This document shows positions 25,233 to 34,168 of a stretch of 64,000 nucleotides of DNA, piece by piece. How positions within the stretch are numbered: the stretch's first letter is position 1; each line of letters opens with the position of its first letter. Both the position numbers and the translations under genes were made by a program. Below the pieces are notes generated by a model that was not told the origin of the DNA, ran no database searches, and saw only the letters and a program-made list of their open reading frames with translations. Location: positions 496,001 through 560,000 of the forward strand of contig NZ_CP009278.1 of assembly GCF_000747525.1 (NCBI RefSeq). Direction: 5' to 3'. The DNA comes from Sphingobacterium sp. ML3W. GTDB taxonomy: Bacteria; Bacteroidota; Bacteroidia; Sphingobacteriales; Sphingobacteriaceae.

Positions 25233-26602
25233 TGATTTTCAAAAAATTTATTTATATAATTCTTTTATTGTGCGGTTCTTTATCCTCTTTTTCACAAGAA
25301 TTTTCGGGGAAATGGCAAGGTGACTTGAAAGTTGGTCATTCAAGTTTAGTTTTTGTAATTCATATTTCTCAAGAAAAGGGTGTATGGAAGGCAAGCGCAG
25401 ATAGCCCAGATCAAGGAGCATTTGATATCCCTGCACAAGTGAACATAACAGGTAATGGTATTGAAGTTGTTATTGATGGGGGTATCCGCTATTTAGGAAA
25501 ATTAGAGCGAGTAGATTTTATAGGTGGGGAGTTCCAGCAAGGGGCATTTAAAGTGAAATTGGATCTATTAAAGTTAGGGGATATTAACAAAGAAACAAAA
25601 CGGGTTAGATCACAACGAGTCATTCCGCCTTATTCTTACGATACAGTTGATGTATTTTTTAAAAATAAGTATGATGATGTTCAATTGAGCGGAACTTTAA
25701 CAACTCCTAAACAGAAAGGAAAATTTCCAGCGGTAATTTTGATTTCAGGGAGTGGGCCTCAAGATCGTAATGAATCCATGATGGGACACGAGCCCTTTCG
25801 TATTCTTTCTGATTATTTGACCAAAAATAATATAGTTGTATTGCGTTATGATGATCGAGGAGTCGGGAAATCGCAAGGAAATTTTATGAATGCAACAATT
25901 GAGAATTTTAGTAAAGATGCGATGGCAGGGATAGACCTCCTTAAAGGGAGACCAAACGTCGATATGAATAAGATTGGTATTATAGGTCATAGTGAAGGGG
26001 GATTGATTGCAGAACTGCTAGCTGGTCAAAAACTACCATCACTATCATATATTATATCATTAGCTGGCCCTGCAATAGCTATTGATTCATTAATGGTAGC
26101 GCAATTATACCGTATTGGTCAAGTTGCGGGAATGTCAGAGGAGGCCCTAAATCATGCGATGCAAATCAATAGAAAAAATTTTGAAATTGTCAAGAGTAAT
26201 AAGCCATACCAAGAAGCGATGACAGCGATACTCGATAATATGAAAATTGATGCAACAAAATTAAACTCAGCTAATCAATTGGAACTCGAGACGCTTTTGT
26301 TGCCGTCATATCGGTATTTTATGCGTATTAATCCGATTCCATTTATTAAAAAGATTACGATTCCAGTATATGCGGCTTTTGGAAGCTTGGATGTACAAGT
26401 CCCTGCAAATGAAAATCTGAAAAGTCTGAAATCTAATCTACCTTTTAATCGTAAAACTATTTTAAAAGAATATGAAGGCTTGAACCATTTATTTCAAAAA
26501 GCGACAACTGGTGCTGTTTCCGAATATGCAGAAATTAGCGAAACCATGAATAATGAGTTGCTAGTTGACTTGGTAAAATGGATTCATACAGTCAACAAAT
26601 AA
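25229..26602 (+). CDS. Secreted alpha/beta hydrolase
   Basis: A 457-residue protein with a signal peptide ending near SFSQEF (cleavage around residue 22), a beta-rich N-terminal domain (about 25-125, FSGKWQGDLKV) and an alpha/beta hydrolase domain. The oxyanion/early strand is ILISGSGPQDRNES, then LRYDDRGVGKSQG, the nucleophile elbow GHSEGG (Ser), an Asp in FGSLDVQVP and a His in GLNHLFQ. It probably acts in the periplasm as an esterase or peptidase. Last gene of the DUF2089 set; no clear terminator follows. Confidence 0.82.
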   Translation: MMIFKKFIYIILLLCGSLSSFSQEFSGKWQGDLKVGHSSLVFVIHISQEKGVWKASADSPDQGAFDIPAQVNITGNGIEVVIDGGIRYLGKLERVDFIGGEFQQGAFKVKLDLLKLGDINKETKRVRSQRVIPPYSYDTVDVFFKNKYDDVQLSGTLTTPKQKGKFPAVILISGSGPQDRNESMMGHEPFRILSDYLTKNNIVVLRYDDRGVGKSQGNFMNATIENFSKDAMAGIDLLKGRPNVDMNKIGIIGHSEGGLIAELLAGQKLPSLSYIISLAGPAIAIDSLMVAQLYRIGQVAGMSEEALNHAMQINRKNFEIVKSNKPYQEAMTAILDNMKIDATKLNSANQLELETLLLPSYRYFMRINPIPFIKKITIPVYAAFGSLDVQVPANENLKSLKSNLPFNRKTILKEYEGLNHLFQKATTGAVSEYAEISETMNNELLVDLVKWIHTVNK

Positions 26603-26757
26603 GCTAATTATCCTTATTAATTTGTATTATTTAAGTGACAGCATTTCTATTTTATTAAAAATGCGATAACGTTGTAAATTGCTATTGAAGCTAATTGAGA
26701 CGTGATATTGATATTTTATAATAGTAAATGCTCATAAAGGGGTGCCCACCTCTTTCG

Positions 26758-26785
26758 TTGGAATTCAAATAGGTTTATATCTTTG
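26758..26785 (+). promoter_or_regulatory. Candidate promoter of the GH2 gene
   Basis: TTG at 26758-26760 and TATCTTTG at 26778-26785 fit the Bacteroidetes promoter with a 17-base spacer. A small hairpin, CCATCAT (26796-26802) with ATGATGG (26810-26816), lies in the resulting 5' leader, 34 bases before the start codon. Confidence 0.45.
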
Positions 26786-26849
26786 TTATTACACGCCATC
26801 ATTATAATCATGATGGTCACTATTAAACAAAAACCTTTATTTTATTATT

Positions 26850-29057
26850 ATGAATTTCAAGGCAGTTATTATCTTAACTTTCTTAACTATTATGGCTTCA
26901 ATAGCGACAGCTAGAGAGGTTATAGCTTTTAATCAGGATTGGGCTTTCAAAAAGGGACCTTTTACGACAGATGTTTTACAATACGGCAACGTTTTTTCTG
27001 GCAGTTGGCAAGTTGTATCAGTCCCCCATACGTGGAATGCAAAAGATATGCAAGTCCGTAATGACCGATTCACCTCTAATGAGAAGTTTTATGTAGGAGA
27101 GGCATATTATCGCAAGACCATTACTCCCGAGGAATCATGGCGTGGTAAGCGTATCTTTATAAAGTTTGAAGGAGTTAATACAAATTCCGAAGTTTACATC
27201 AATAATTCTCCCTTATCATCTAAAAAGGAAAAAGGTAACATGATGTATGATAGTTCAAAGCCTAATGGAAATTATCAAATTGTAGGAAGACATCAAGGTG
27301 GCTATTCGGCTTTCGTTTTTGAATTGACAAATATGTTGAAATTTGGAGAAGAAAATGAAATCCTTGTTAAAGTAAGTAACGAGGCTACCCCACAAGTTAT
27401 TCCTGTAAACCATACGCTATTTCCTATGTATGGTGGTATTTATCGTCCAGTTGAGCTTATAGTAACAAATAAAATTAACATCGCTGTATCGGACTATGCT
27501 TCTTCTGGAGTATTTATAAGCCAAAAGCAAATAAATAAAAAGAGTGCTCACATAAGTTTAAAAGTAAAACTGGAAAATAAAAATGCTGATGCGCGCAATA
27601 TAGCTATCGTAAGTACGATTCTGGAGCAGAATGGTACTGTTAAAACAAAGGAAATAAAGAACTATCAGATACTTCCACAAGGTAGACAGGAGGTAGTACA
27701 AGAAATTAAAATAAATAATCCGCACCTATGGCAAGGTATTGACGACCCTTACCTGTATAAAGTTGTGACGCAAATTATAGATGGCACCACTGTTATGGAC
27801 GAAATTATCCAACCATTGGGACTTCGTAAGTTTGAAATGCGCGCCGGGGAAGGTTTCTTTTTAAACGATATTAAATATCCGATGTATGGGGTAACGCGCC
27901 ATCAAGATAGATGGGGAAAAGGTTCTGCATTATCAAATGCCGATCATGACGAGGATTTAGCAATTATCAAGGAAATTGGGGCGACTACAATTCGCTTAGC
28001 ACATTATCAACAGGCAGAGTATTTTTATGCCAAATGCGATAGTATGGGCTTTGTGGTTTGGGCGGAGATCCCATTTGTTAACCGTGTAACGACATTTGAA
28101 GAAGCAAATGCTAAACAGCAATTGACAGAACTAATAAGGCAGAATTATAATCATCCTTCCATTTATACCTGGGGGCTACACAATGAAGTCTATACACCCA
28201 ATGCTTATACAATCGAATTAACAACAAAGCTCAACGACTTAGCAAAGACTGAAGATCCATTTCGATATACTGTACAAGTAAGTGGTTATAATATAATCGA
28301 CCATGCTGTTAATAACAACGCAGACATGCAAGGGATAAATCATTATTTTGGGTGGTACAATGGCGTTATTCGTGATGTAGATAAATGGGCCGATCAAATT
28401 TCAAAAGACTTTAAAGATTATAAAATAATCTTTTCTGAATATGGAGCTGAGGCCAATCCCAGTCATCAGCAAGAAATTGTAGGAGATGTTGGCAATCAGT
28501 GGGCAAACCCCGCGTTTTTTCCGGAAGAATTTTCAACTAAATTTCATGAGATACATTGGGGGACGATCAAGAGACACCCTGTTTTTTTAGCGTCATATTT
28601 GTGGAATACATTTGACTTCGCTACACCTATTACAGCTTTAAATGTTGAGCCAAGAAACTACAAAGGACTGGTTACTTTTGACCGGAAGCTTAAAAAAGAC
28701 CCTTTCTATTGGTACAAGGCAAATTGGAGTAAAGAGCCGGTATTATACCTAACTCAACGTCGCGTTGTTGAAAGAGCAAATGAGATAACAGCTGTCACTG
28801 TTTATTCTAATGTCGGCACACCTAATTTGATGGTAAATGGTGTTGAGGTAAAGGATTTCGCTATTGGAGAGACAGATGTCCATTATATCTTTCAAAATGT
28901 TAAACTGAAAGAAGGAGATAATACCATTCAGGTAAAAGCTTCAATAGATGGGCAGCAATTAGAAGATAAAATTAGCTGGCATTATACGAGAGATAATCCA
29001 AAGGCAATCAGGAAAGATGGGCCAAAAGATAATAAAAATGAACATATTGGTTTATAA
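26850..29057 (+). CDS. Glycoside hydrolase family 2 (beta-galactosidase-like), secreted
   Basis: This 735-residue protein has a signal peptide (cleavage near TATAREV), a sugar-binding jelly-roll domain (about 25-210, with VSVPHTWNAKDMQ), an immunoglobulin-like domain, the TIM barrel, and a C-terminal beta domain. The acid/base Glu is in YTWGLHNEVYTP and the nucleophile Glu in IIFSEYGAEA, both typical of GH2. Substrates could be beta-galactosides or related glycans; family members vary. It stands alone, with its own promoter-like box upstream and a bidirectional terminator downstream, outside any SusC/SusD locus. Confidence 0.9.
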   Translation: MNFKAVIILTFLTIMASIATAREVIAFNQDWAFKKGPFTTDVLQYGNVFSGSWQVVSVPHTWNAKDMQVRNDRFTSNEKFYVGEAYYRKTITPEESWRGKRIFIKFEGVNTNSEVYINNSPLSSKKEKGNMMYDSSKPNGNYQIVGRHQGGYSAFVFELTNMLKFGEENEILVKVSNEATPQVIPVNHTLFPMYGGIYRPVELIVTNKINIAVSDYASSGVFISQKQINKKSAHISLKVKLENKNADARNIAIVSTILEQNGTVKTKEIKNYQILPQGRQEVVQEIKINNPHLWQGIDDPYLYKVVTQIIDGTTVMDEIIQPLGLRKFEMRAGEGFFLNDIKYPMYGVTRHQDRWGKGSALSNADHDEDLAIIKEIGATTIRLAHYQQAEYFYAKCDSMGFVVWAEIPFVNRVTTFEEANAKQQLTELIRQNYNHPSIYTWGLHNEVYTPNAYTIELTTKLNDLAKTEDPFRYTVQVSGYNIIDHAVNNNADMQGINHYFGWYNGVIRDVDKWADQISKDFKDYKIIFSEYGAEANPSHQQEIVGDVGNQWANPAFFPEEFSTKFHEIHWGTIKRHPVFLASYLWNTFDFATPITALNVEPRNYKGLVTFDRKLKKDPFYWYKANWSKEPVLYLTQRRVVERANEITAVTVYSNVGTPNLMVNGVEVKDFAIGETDVHYIFQNVKLKEGDNTIQVKASIDGQQLEDKISWHYTRDNPKAIRKDGPKDNKNEHIGL

Positions 29058-29085
29058 TAAAAGGGCTCATTAGAGCCCTTTTATT
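29056..29085. terminator. Bidirectional terminator between GH2 and SDR genes
   Basis: AATAAAAGGGCTC (29056-29068) pairs with GAGCCCTTTTATT (29073-29085) around an ATTA loop, with A/T-rich flanks that give a U-tract in both directions. It begins at the GH2 stop and ends just before the convergent SDR stop. Confidence 0.8.
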
Positions 29086-29088
29086 ATT

Positions 29089-29796
29089 TTATGGAGTAGT
29101 CAATGCTACGGGTAAAATTTTACCATTGTAGTATTGATGCCCATTTTGGGCAAATTCTGCGATGTATCTACCCATTTCAAATGCTAATTTACCTGCTTCT
29201 ACACCAGGGAATGCCGCTTCGAACATTTCTGTTTGAGCTGACCCGAGTGCCAAGCAATTCACACGTATCCCTCTATCCTTAAATTCTTCTGCAAGACATT
29301 CTGTCAACACTGCTAATGCAGCTTTGCTTGAAGAATAAGCTGCTAAACCACTGAATTTTGATGATCCTTGAACGCCTCCCATGCTTCCAATATTAAGAAT
29401 ATGGGCACCTTCTTGCATCATCGGGACGATATTTTGAATCATATTGGCATGTGCCAAAATATTGGTTTGAAACATAGAAGCTATTTCCTCCATCGAGCTT
29501 TCCATGAAGGGTTTGTTTATTAAAATTCCTGCATTATTGATAAGAATGTCTACCTGATCAAATTTTGATTTAATGAATGGTAATAGCGTTTGATAGTCAT
29601 CATAGACAATATCGAACTGTGCTGGATATAAGTTGCCCCCATCAAAGTTTAAGTCTGAGGCAATCTCATGTAATCGTTTTAGCTTATCTGCTGAACGCGC
29701 CAAAGCAATCACATTATTTTCTTTTTTTGCAGTTAGATCTAAAACAGCTTCAAATCCAACACCACTGCTCGCTCCAGTTATTATAATATTTGGCAT
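29089..29796 (-). CDS. Short-chain dehydrogenase/reductase
   Basis: A 235-residue Rossmann-fold oxidoreductase. The cofactor loop is ITGASSGVGFEA at about residues 5-16, the NNAG-equivalent is ILINNAGILINK, and the catalytic tetrad region is NIGSMGG followed by YSSSKAAL (Tyr, Lys). The basic residue after the first strand pair (ARSADKL) suggests NADPH preference. It starts 11 bases after the flippase-like gene, so the two are probably co-transcribed. Substrate unknown. Confidence 0.9.
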   Translation of the reverse strand: MPNIIITGASSGVGFEAVLDLTAKKENNVIALARSADKLKRLHEIASDLNFDGGNLYPAQFDIVYDDYQTLLPFIKSKFDQVDILINNAGILINKPFMESSMEEIASMFQTNILAHANMIQNIVPMMQEGAHILNIGSMGGVQGSSKFSGLAAYSSSKAALAVLTECLAEEFKDRGIRVNCLALGSAQTEMFEAAFPGVEAGKLAFEMGRYIAEFAQNGHQYYNGKILPVALTTP

Positions 29797-29807
29797 AATT
29801 TTTTAAT

Positions 29808-30719
29808 TTAATCTTCAGTTTGTGATTCTTCCAGCTCTTTAACAGAGGGTAATTTATCGGTACCTAAGACGGAAGGATGAAAAATATAGTACGAACCTGT
29901 AAAGGCCATAATGGCAGATATAATATAAAATAGTAGGCTGATTAAAACAGCTAAATGCGAATCTAGGTGAAAGAAATTAGCCCCCCAAACGTATACCAAT
30001 TCGCGCATACCCAATCCACCGACCGAAAAGGGGATGATGGCCACTAATGAAGATGCTAGGAAAAGGAACAGATAAGGCGAAAATTTACCTTCAAAACCTA
30101 ATGCATATAAAATCATGATAGCAGAAATAACCTGCATGGATTGTACTCCTATCGCCTTCAAATGTGTCTTAACAAAATTTGATTTAAAATCTTTAAAGAA
30201 CTTTCCAACTAAGATATAATATAGAATAGTACCAACAATAAAGCCAATGATGGTTAAATAATTAGGTATTCCAAGCTGAGGCATAAAAATCACCAATGCA
30301 GCTATAATTAGGCAAAGCGCCCATAGTCCACTTAGTCGATCAAAAAATAATGCACCTAAAAGTTTTCGGCCCTTAATACTATGTTTTTTTCGAAGAAAAT
30401 AAATTTTATAACCATCGCCACCTACACCTCCTGGCAAGAACAGGTTATAAAATAATCCCAGTTGATAAAGCTTGAAGTTGTATCGTTCAGAAACATGAAG
30501 TCCTATTGCTGTCAGGAAACTGAGTAAGCGAGACGAGGATATCAGGATTGAGATCGCATAGGCTAGGAATGCAAGGAGTAAAAATAGCGGATTTGAATTA
30601 ATCACAGCTTCTTTCAAATCTTGAATTGAAACCTGGCTAAATACCCAATAGAGAGCTGTGATAGTGACAACAACCTTCAATAGGTTTTTAGCTATTTTCC
30701 AAATTAGTTTTTTATTCAT
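29808..30719 (-). CDS. Second flippase-like membrane protein (UPF0104 family)
   Basis: A 303-residue protein with seven to eight membrane helices of the lysylphosphatidylglycerol-synthase TM type. Characteristic segments are YQLGLFYNLFLPGGVGGDGYK (read as LFYNLFLPGG and VGGDGYKI), the loop LFFDRLSGL, and IPFSVGGLGMRELVY near the end. It differs clearly from the paralogue at 20916. It may transport or modify a lipid-linked molecule. Followed by an SDR gene on the same strand. Confidence 0.82.
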   Translation of the reverse strand: MNKKLIWKIAKNLLKVVVTITALYWVFSQVSIQDLKEAVINSNPLFLLLAFLAYAISILISSSRLLSFLTAIGLHVSERYNFKLYQLGLFYNLFLPGGVGGDGYKIYFLRKKHSIKGRKLLGALFFDRLSGLWALCLIIAALVIFMPQLGIPNYLTIIGFIVGTILYYILVGKFFKDFKSNFVKTHLKAIGVQSMQVISAIMILYALGFEGKFSPYLFLFLASSLVAIIPFSVGGLGMRELVYVWGANFFHLDSHLAVLISLLFYIISAIMAFTGSYYIFHPSVLGTDKLPSVKELEESQTED

Positions 30720-30798
30720 TAGATATTAAGAATATATTTTGACTTTCGAGATTGATTTTCAAAGTTATTAATTTGATTAAAAAAATACGTTAGGTCAA

Positions 30799-31131
30799 TT
30801 ATCCAATTAAAGGATATATACGCGAGTATAAAAGGATAAGATAGATTAACAAAAATATGGTACACAAAGAGAATTGCCAATTGATATCTACACGTGAATA
30901 TTTATTTTTCAACATGATAACAAGCAAAACAATGAATATAACAAAAAGTAATGCAGGAGCCACTATAGCCATTTCATTTGGAAAAGCAACGTTCTTTGCA
31001 TCTAATTTAGATTCTGCTTCCTGATTAGATAATAATGGAACAGAAGCAAGTGCTAAAAGTAAAACGAATATACGCATTAGTGATTTTGCTACAATCTTAC
31101 TAATGGTATGATTTTTGGATGTCTCAATCAT
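30799..31131 (-). CDS. Small three-helix membrane protein, function unknown
   Basis: A 110-residue protein with hydrophobic segments at about residues 19-36 (FVLLLALASVPLLS), 57-74 and 88-105. The first could be a signal peptide, leaving two helices. No motif or family was recognised. A TATTTTTG box (31153-31160, - strand) lies 22 bases upstream. It may be co-transcribed with the flippase-like gene 79 bases downstream, but a gap of that size leaves this open. Confidence 0.6.
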   Translation of the reverse strand: MIETSKNHTISKIVAKSLMRIFVLLLALASVPLLSNQEAESKLDAKNVAFPNEMAIVAPALLFVIFIVLLVIMLKNKYSRVDINWQFSLCTIFLLIYLILLYSRIYPLIG

Positions 31132-31152
31132 GATTTGTTGTTATATTTACAA

Positions 31153-31160
31153 CAAAAATA
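31153..31160 (-). promoter_or_regulatory. Candidate -7 box of the small membrane protein gene
   Basis: Reads TATTTTTG on the - strand, matching TAnnTTTG, 22 bases upstream of the start at 31131. No clear -33 element. Confidence 0.35.
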
Positions 31161-31181
31161 CAATAAGTAACTATAAAATTA

Positions 31182-31739
31182 ATGAATATGAATCGAGTTC
31201 TTTTATCTATCACAACTCTCATGTTGAGTTTGGTTCTTTTTTCGGCTTGTAGTATGCAACCAAAAGGAACATCATCCAGTTCTTCATCAACTGCGATGAC
31301 TACTGGCCCTAGCGCATCTGACTGGAAAGGCGCTGTAAAAGGAACTTGGGTACTAGATCAAATTGATCGTGAAAACTTACCGGCATCTTATACCATTAAA
31401 AGTGTATTTGAAGAAGCTCCAGCAGAGTGTTTTGTAGGCAGTACCTGGATTCTACCAGGTAATGGTAAAGGAAATATATCTTTTTCAGCTGATGGAAAGC
31501 TATGTGCTCCTGGTGCATCTAGAGATATCATATGGTCTATCTATAACCCGGGAAAAAATAATGGCGAGCCACAATTTCAATTCAAAAAAATCTATGCTGG
31601 GGATAAGGCAAAAAATGTTATCACTGGTTATCGTTTAGACCTCTCATATAGTGATGCAAATAAATTGGTTATGCGTATGCCAGTAACCATTACTAATGGA
31701 GAAGCATATTTAGTATTTACTTTTTCTAGAGTGAATTAG
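31182..31739 (+). CDS. Lipoprotein with lipocalin-like domain
   Basis: This 185-residue protein has a lipoprotein signal peptide with the lipobox LFSAC (Cys about residue 23), a Ser/Thr-rich linker, and a beta-rich domain starting GAVKGTWVLDQIDRENLPA. The pattern (KGTWVL, then ECFVGSTWILPGNGKG and SFSADGKLCAP) resembles the lipocalin-like lipoproteins of Sphingobacteria, though no function is assigned. The third codon (ATG at 31188) is an alternative start. An AT-rich palindromic terminator follows. Confidence 0.75.
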   Translation: MNMNRVLLSITTLMLSLVLFSACSMQPKGTSSSSSSTAMTTGPSASDWKGAVKGTWVLDQIDRENLPASYTIKSVFEEAPAECFVGSTWILPGNGKGNISFSADGKLCAPGASRDIIWSIYNPGKNNGEPQFQFKKIYAGDKAKNVITGYRLDLSYSDANKLVMRMPVTITNGEAYLVFTFSRVN

Positions 31740-31750
31740 TAATTATAATG

Positions 31751-31796
31751 TTTAAATAAATAAAGCTATAGGGAACTATAGCTTTATTTATTTAAA
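31751..31796 (+). terminator. Terminator after the lipoprotein gene
   Basis: Bases 31751-31771 pair with 31776-31796 in a 21-pair stem (centre GCTATAG/CTATAGC) around a GGAA loop. The right arm is itself T-rich. It starts 12 bases after the lipoprotein stop. Confidence 0.75.
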
Positions 31797-31855
31797 AAAG
31801 AATGCTTTACAAGTGTGAATAGATTGAAAAAGTAATAAAATTAGTGCTAAATACG

Positions 31856-32971
31856 ATGTTGTGCAGTGTGAAAAAAGTAGCTTTAATTACGGGAGTTCTG
31901 GGACATGACGGAGTATATCTTGCCGCGTTTTTATTAGATAAGGGATATTTTGTACATGTGATTAAAAAGCAAGGATATTTTTTTAATTCCGAACTTGTCA
32001 GTGCTTTGTGCCAAGATAGACCACTAATAGATCGACATATCATACTCCATGATAATGATTCGAAAGATTCAACAAATTTGAGCGCTATCATTCAAAAAGT
32101 TCAGCCAGACGAAATTTATAATTTAGGAGCTCAATCATTAGACAAAAGATCAAATAAATCCCCAGAATACTGCGTCAATGTTTATGAATTAGGTATCTTA
32201 CGTATTTTAGAAGCTGTACGTTTATTGGGGCTAACAGATAAATGTCGCATTTATCATGGTTCCTCATCAGAAATATCCAGTCTTTTACAAGAGGAGGGGA
32301 AGGATAAGGTTGCACCTTTTTATTCAAGCAGTTCCTATGCTTTATCCCAACTATATGAATATTGGACAACCGTTAACTATCGAGATACCTATCAGATGTA
32401 TGCATGTAATGCTGTTTTACTGAATCACCAAAGCCCTTTAGAAGCAGCTGAAGCGCATAAAATAATTAAAGCTATAGCACGAATAGCATTAGGCATGCAA
32501 GATCGTCTGTATCTAGAGAATTTATCAGTTCAAAGGAAATGGGGCAATGCTAAAGATTATGTAGAAGCAATCTGGCTTACATTACAACAAAATAAAGCCG
32601 CAGATCATGTCATCGACATAGGATTAACCTCTACAATACGTGAATTTATCAGATTAAGCTTTGCAGAGCTAGGTATAGAAGTTGAATTTTGTGGCAGGGG
32701 AGAGCAGGAAAAAGGTGTCATAATTGACATTGATGAAGAAAGATTAGCAAATCTTAATATTGATAAGGATGCGATAAAATTTGGGCAAACTGTTGTCAAA
32801 ATCGGGGAACCAATTTTCAGCCCATTAAAAGTTGACTTTATATCAATGGATACTGATAAAACAAAGATTGGCTTGAAATGGACCCCTAAGTATGACTTGG
32901 GGATGCTTATTAATGAAATGATGTATTCAGGCCTATCGCAAGTTCGGGAAGAAGAATTTTCACAAGAATAG
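31856..32971 (+). CDS. GDP-mannose 4,6-dehydratase-like protein, catalytic lysine missing
   Basis: The whole frame follows GDP-mannose 4,6-dehydratase: nucleotide-binding VALITGVLGHDGVYLAAFLL, IQKVQPDEIYNLGAQS, the Ser/Glu catalytic stretch GSSSEISS, YEYWTTVNYRDTYQMYACNA (in parts), and ALGMQDRLYLENLSVQRKWG. However the SDR YxxxK motif reads YALSQ (Y161, Q165), so the conserved lysine is glutamine, and the usual SPRRGETFVT segment is replaced by SPLEAAEAH. It is probably inactive as a dehydratase or does something else. The ATG at 31856 (371 residues) is preferred over a GTG at 31844. No sugar-nucleotide genes lie next to it. Confidence 0.75.
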   Translation: MLCSVKKVALITGVLGHDGVYLAAFLLDKGYFVHVIKKQGYFFNSELVSALCQDRPLIDRHIILHDNDSKDSTNLSAIIQKVQPDEIYNLGAQSLDKRSNKSPEYCVNVYELGILRILEAVRLLGLTDKCRIYHGSSSEISSLLQEEGKDKVAPFYSSSSYALSQLYEYWTTVNYRDTYQMYACNAVLLNHQSPLEAAEAHKIIKAIARIALGMQDRLYLENLSVQRKWGNAKDYVEAIWLTLQQNKAADHVIDIGLTSTIREFIRLSFAELGIEVEFCGRGEQEKGVIIDIDEERLANLNIDKDAIKFGQTVVKIGEPIFSPLKVDFISMDTDKTKIGLKWTPKYDLGMLINEMMYSGLSQVREEEFSQE

Positions 32972-33124
32972 ATTGCTCCTTCCTTAATTAGCGTAGTTTA
33001 GGAAAAGATTGCCAAATATTATTGGTGAAATATACTTAAAATACGAAATTGGAATAATATTTGTTGTAAACATATATCTACAGGGCTATTGGGTTAGTCA
33101 AATAAAAATTGGAGTTCAAGTGTA

Positions 33125-34051
33125 ATGGAAACTGAATTAGTAAAAGGGAATAAACAGGAAGAGATTAAGAGAAATACGTCGAAAGTTTATTTTTTTATAA
33201 TAGCAATAGCAGCTTTAGTTGTTACGAATGTTTATTTTTATGTAAAGTTTAAGTCTTCAGGAGAGAAGGTATATGCACTTACAGTCGAAAAAGAAAATCT
33301 CGAAGTAGAGATTGATCGGATTGAGGCCGAGCTGGATAAAATGAAAATAGAGAATGTTCAATTATCTCCTCCCTTAGTCGAAAAAGAATTAGATGCTAGA
33401 AATAAAATTGTCGATTTACGAGCTAAATTAGCTCGGAAAGAGCTATCACAATCTGATATTGATTATGCGCAATCAACAATTACCTCCTTAAAAAGTGAGG
33501 TTGCATATTTTACCTTAGATGTCAACAGGTTGATACAGGAAAATAAAATATTGGCGGAAAAGAATGACCTATTGCAGAAAGAAGTCTCTGAGTCATCCAA
33601 TAAGATTTCAGATTTAAAAAATTCGAATCTAAATTTAGCGTCAAAAGTAAATGTTGCAGCTGCACTTAAGGTTTCAAATATAGCTGTTTATGGTCTTCAA
33701 GAAAAGCGAAATAAGAAGCTTGAAATTGAAGAGAGAGCTAAAAGAGTGGATAAACTCAGTGTCAATTTTACTATAGCTGATAATACTTTGGCTAAAGAAG
33801 GAAAAAAAGATGTTTTCGTCAGAATTATTGATCCTCAAGGAAATTTAATCGTCAATCAGGACGGTAATACATTCTATGCTCATGGAGAAAAGCTTCAATT
33901 CACTTTTAAAGATAGTCTTCAATTCACAAATCATGGAGAAGAATATACGCTCTACTGGACTGGCGATAATAAATTTGTAAAAGGAGCATATACTGTCCTT
34001 CTATATTCAGATAATGCTATTATGGGAAGATCAACAGTCGTATTAAAGTAA
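33125..34051 (+). CDS. Membrane-anchored coiled-coil protein, function unknown
   Basis: A 308-residue protein with one membrane helix at about residues 23-40 (FFIIAIAALVVTNVYFYV), a long Glu/Lys-rich coiled coil from about 50 to 185, and a C-terminal beta-rich domain (about 215-308) that includes DVFVRIIDPQGNLI, YTLYWTGDNKFVKGAYTV and ends STVVLK. Topology is probably short cytoplasmic end and long periplasmic part. No named family recognised; the general layout is common in Sphingobacteria. It ends at a bidirectional terminator shared with the histidine kinase. Confidence 0.65.
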   Translation: METELVKGNKQEEIKRNTSKVYFFIIAIAALVVTNVYFYVKFKSSGEKVYALTVEKENLEVEIDRIEAELDKMKIENVQLSPPLVEKELDARNKIVDLRAKLARKELSQSDIDYAQSTITSLKSEVAYFTLDVNRLIQENKILAEKNDLLQKEVSESSNKISDLKNSNLNLASKVNVAAALKVSNIAVYGLQEKRNKKLEIEERAKRVDKLSVNFTIADNTLAKEGKKDVFVRIIDPQGNLIVNQDGNTFYAHGEKLQFTFKDSLQFTNHGEEYTLYWTGDNKFVKGAYTVLLYSDNAIMGRSTVVLK

Positions 34052-34090
34052 TTATAACAATATCTTTTATTGCTAACGGTGAATATTATA

Positions 34091-34125
34091 AAATAAGGAG
34101 CACATAGAATATGTGCTCCTTATTT
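34091..34125. terminator. Bidirectional terminator, coiled-coil gene and histidine kinase
   Basis: AAATAAGGAGCACAT (34091-34105) pairs with ATGTGCTCCTTATTT (34111-34125), with a short AGAAT loop region, and T-rich sequence follows. It lies between the convergent stops at 34051 and 34169. Confidence 0.8.
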
Positions 34126-34168
34126 GTTTTTCAGCTTAGTTCAATGACTATTTCTATAACATCGTACC

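Noticed and set aside
26850..29057. GH2 gene as part of a polysaccharide utilisation locus
   Set aside because: No SusC/SusD, regulator or other glycosidase lies beside it; the SusC/SusD pair is 30 kb away.
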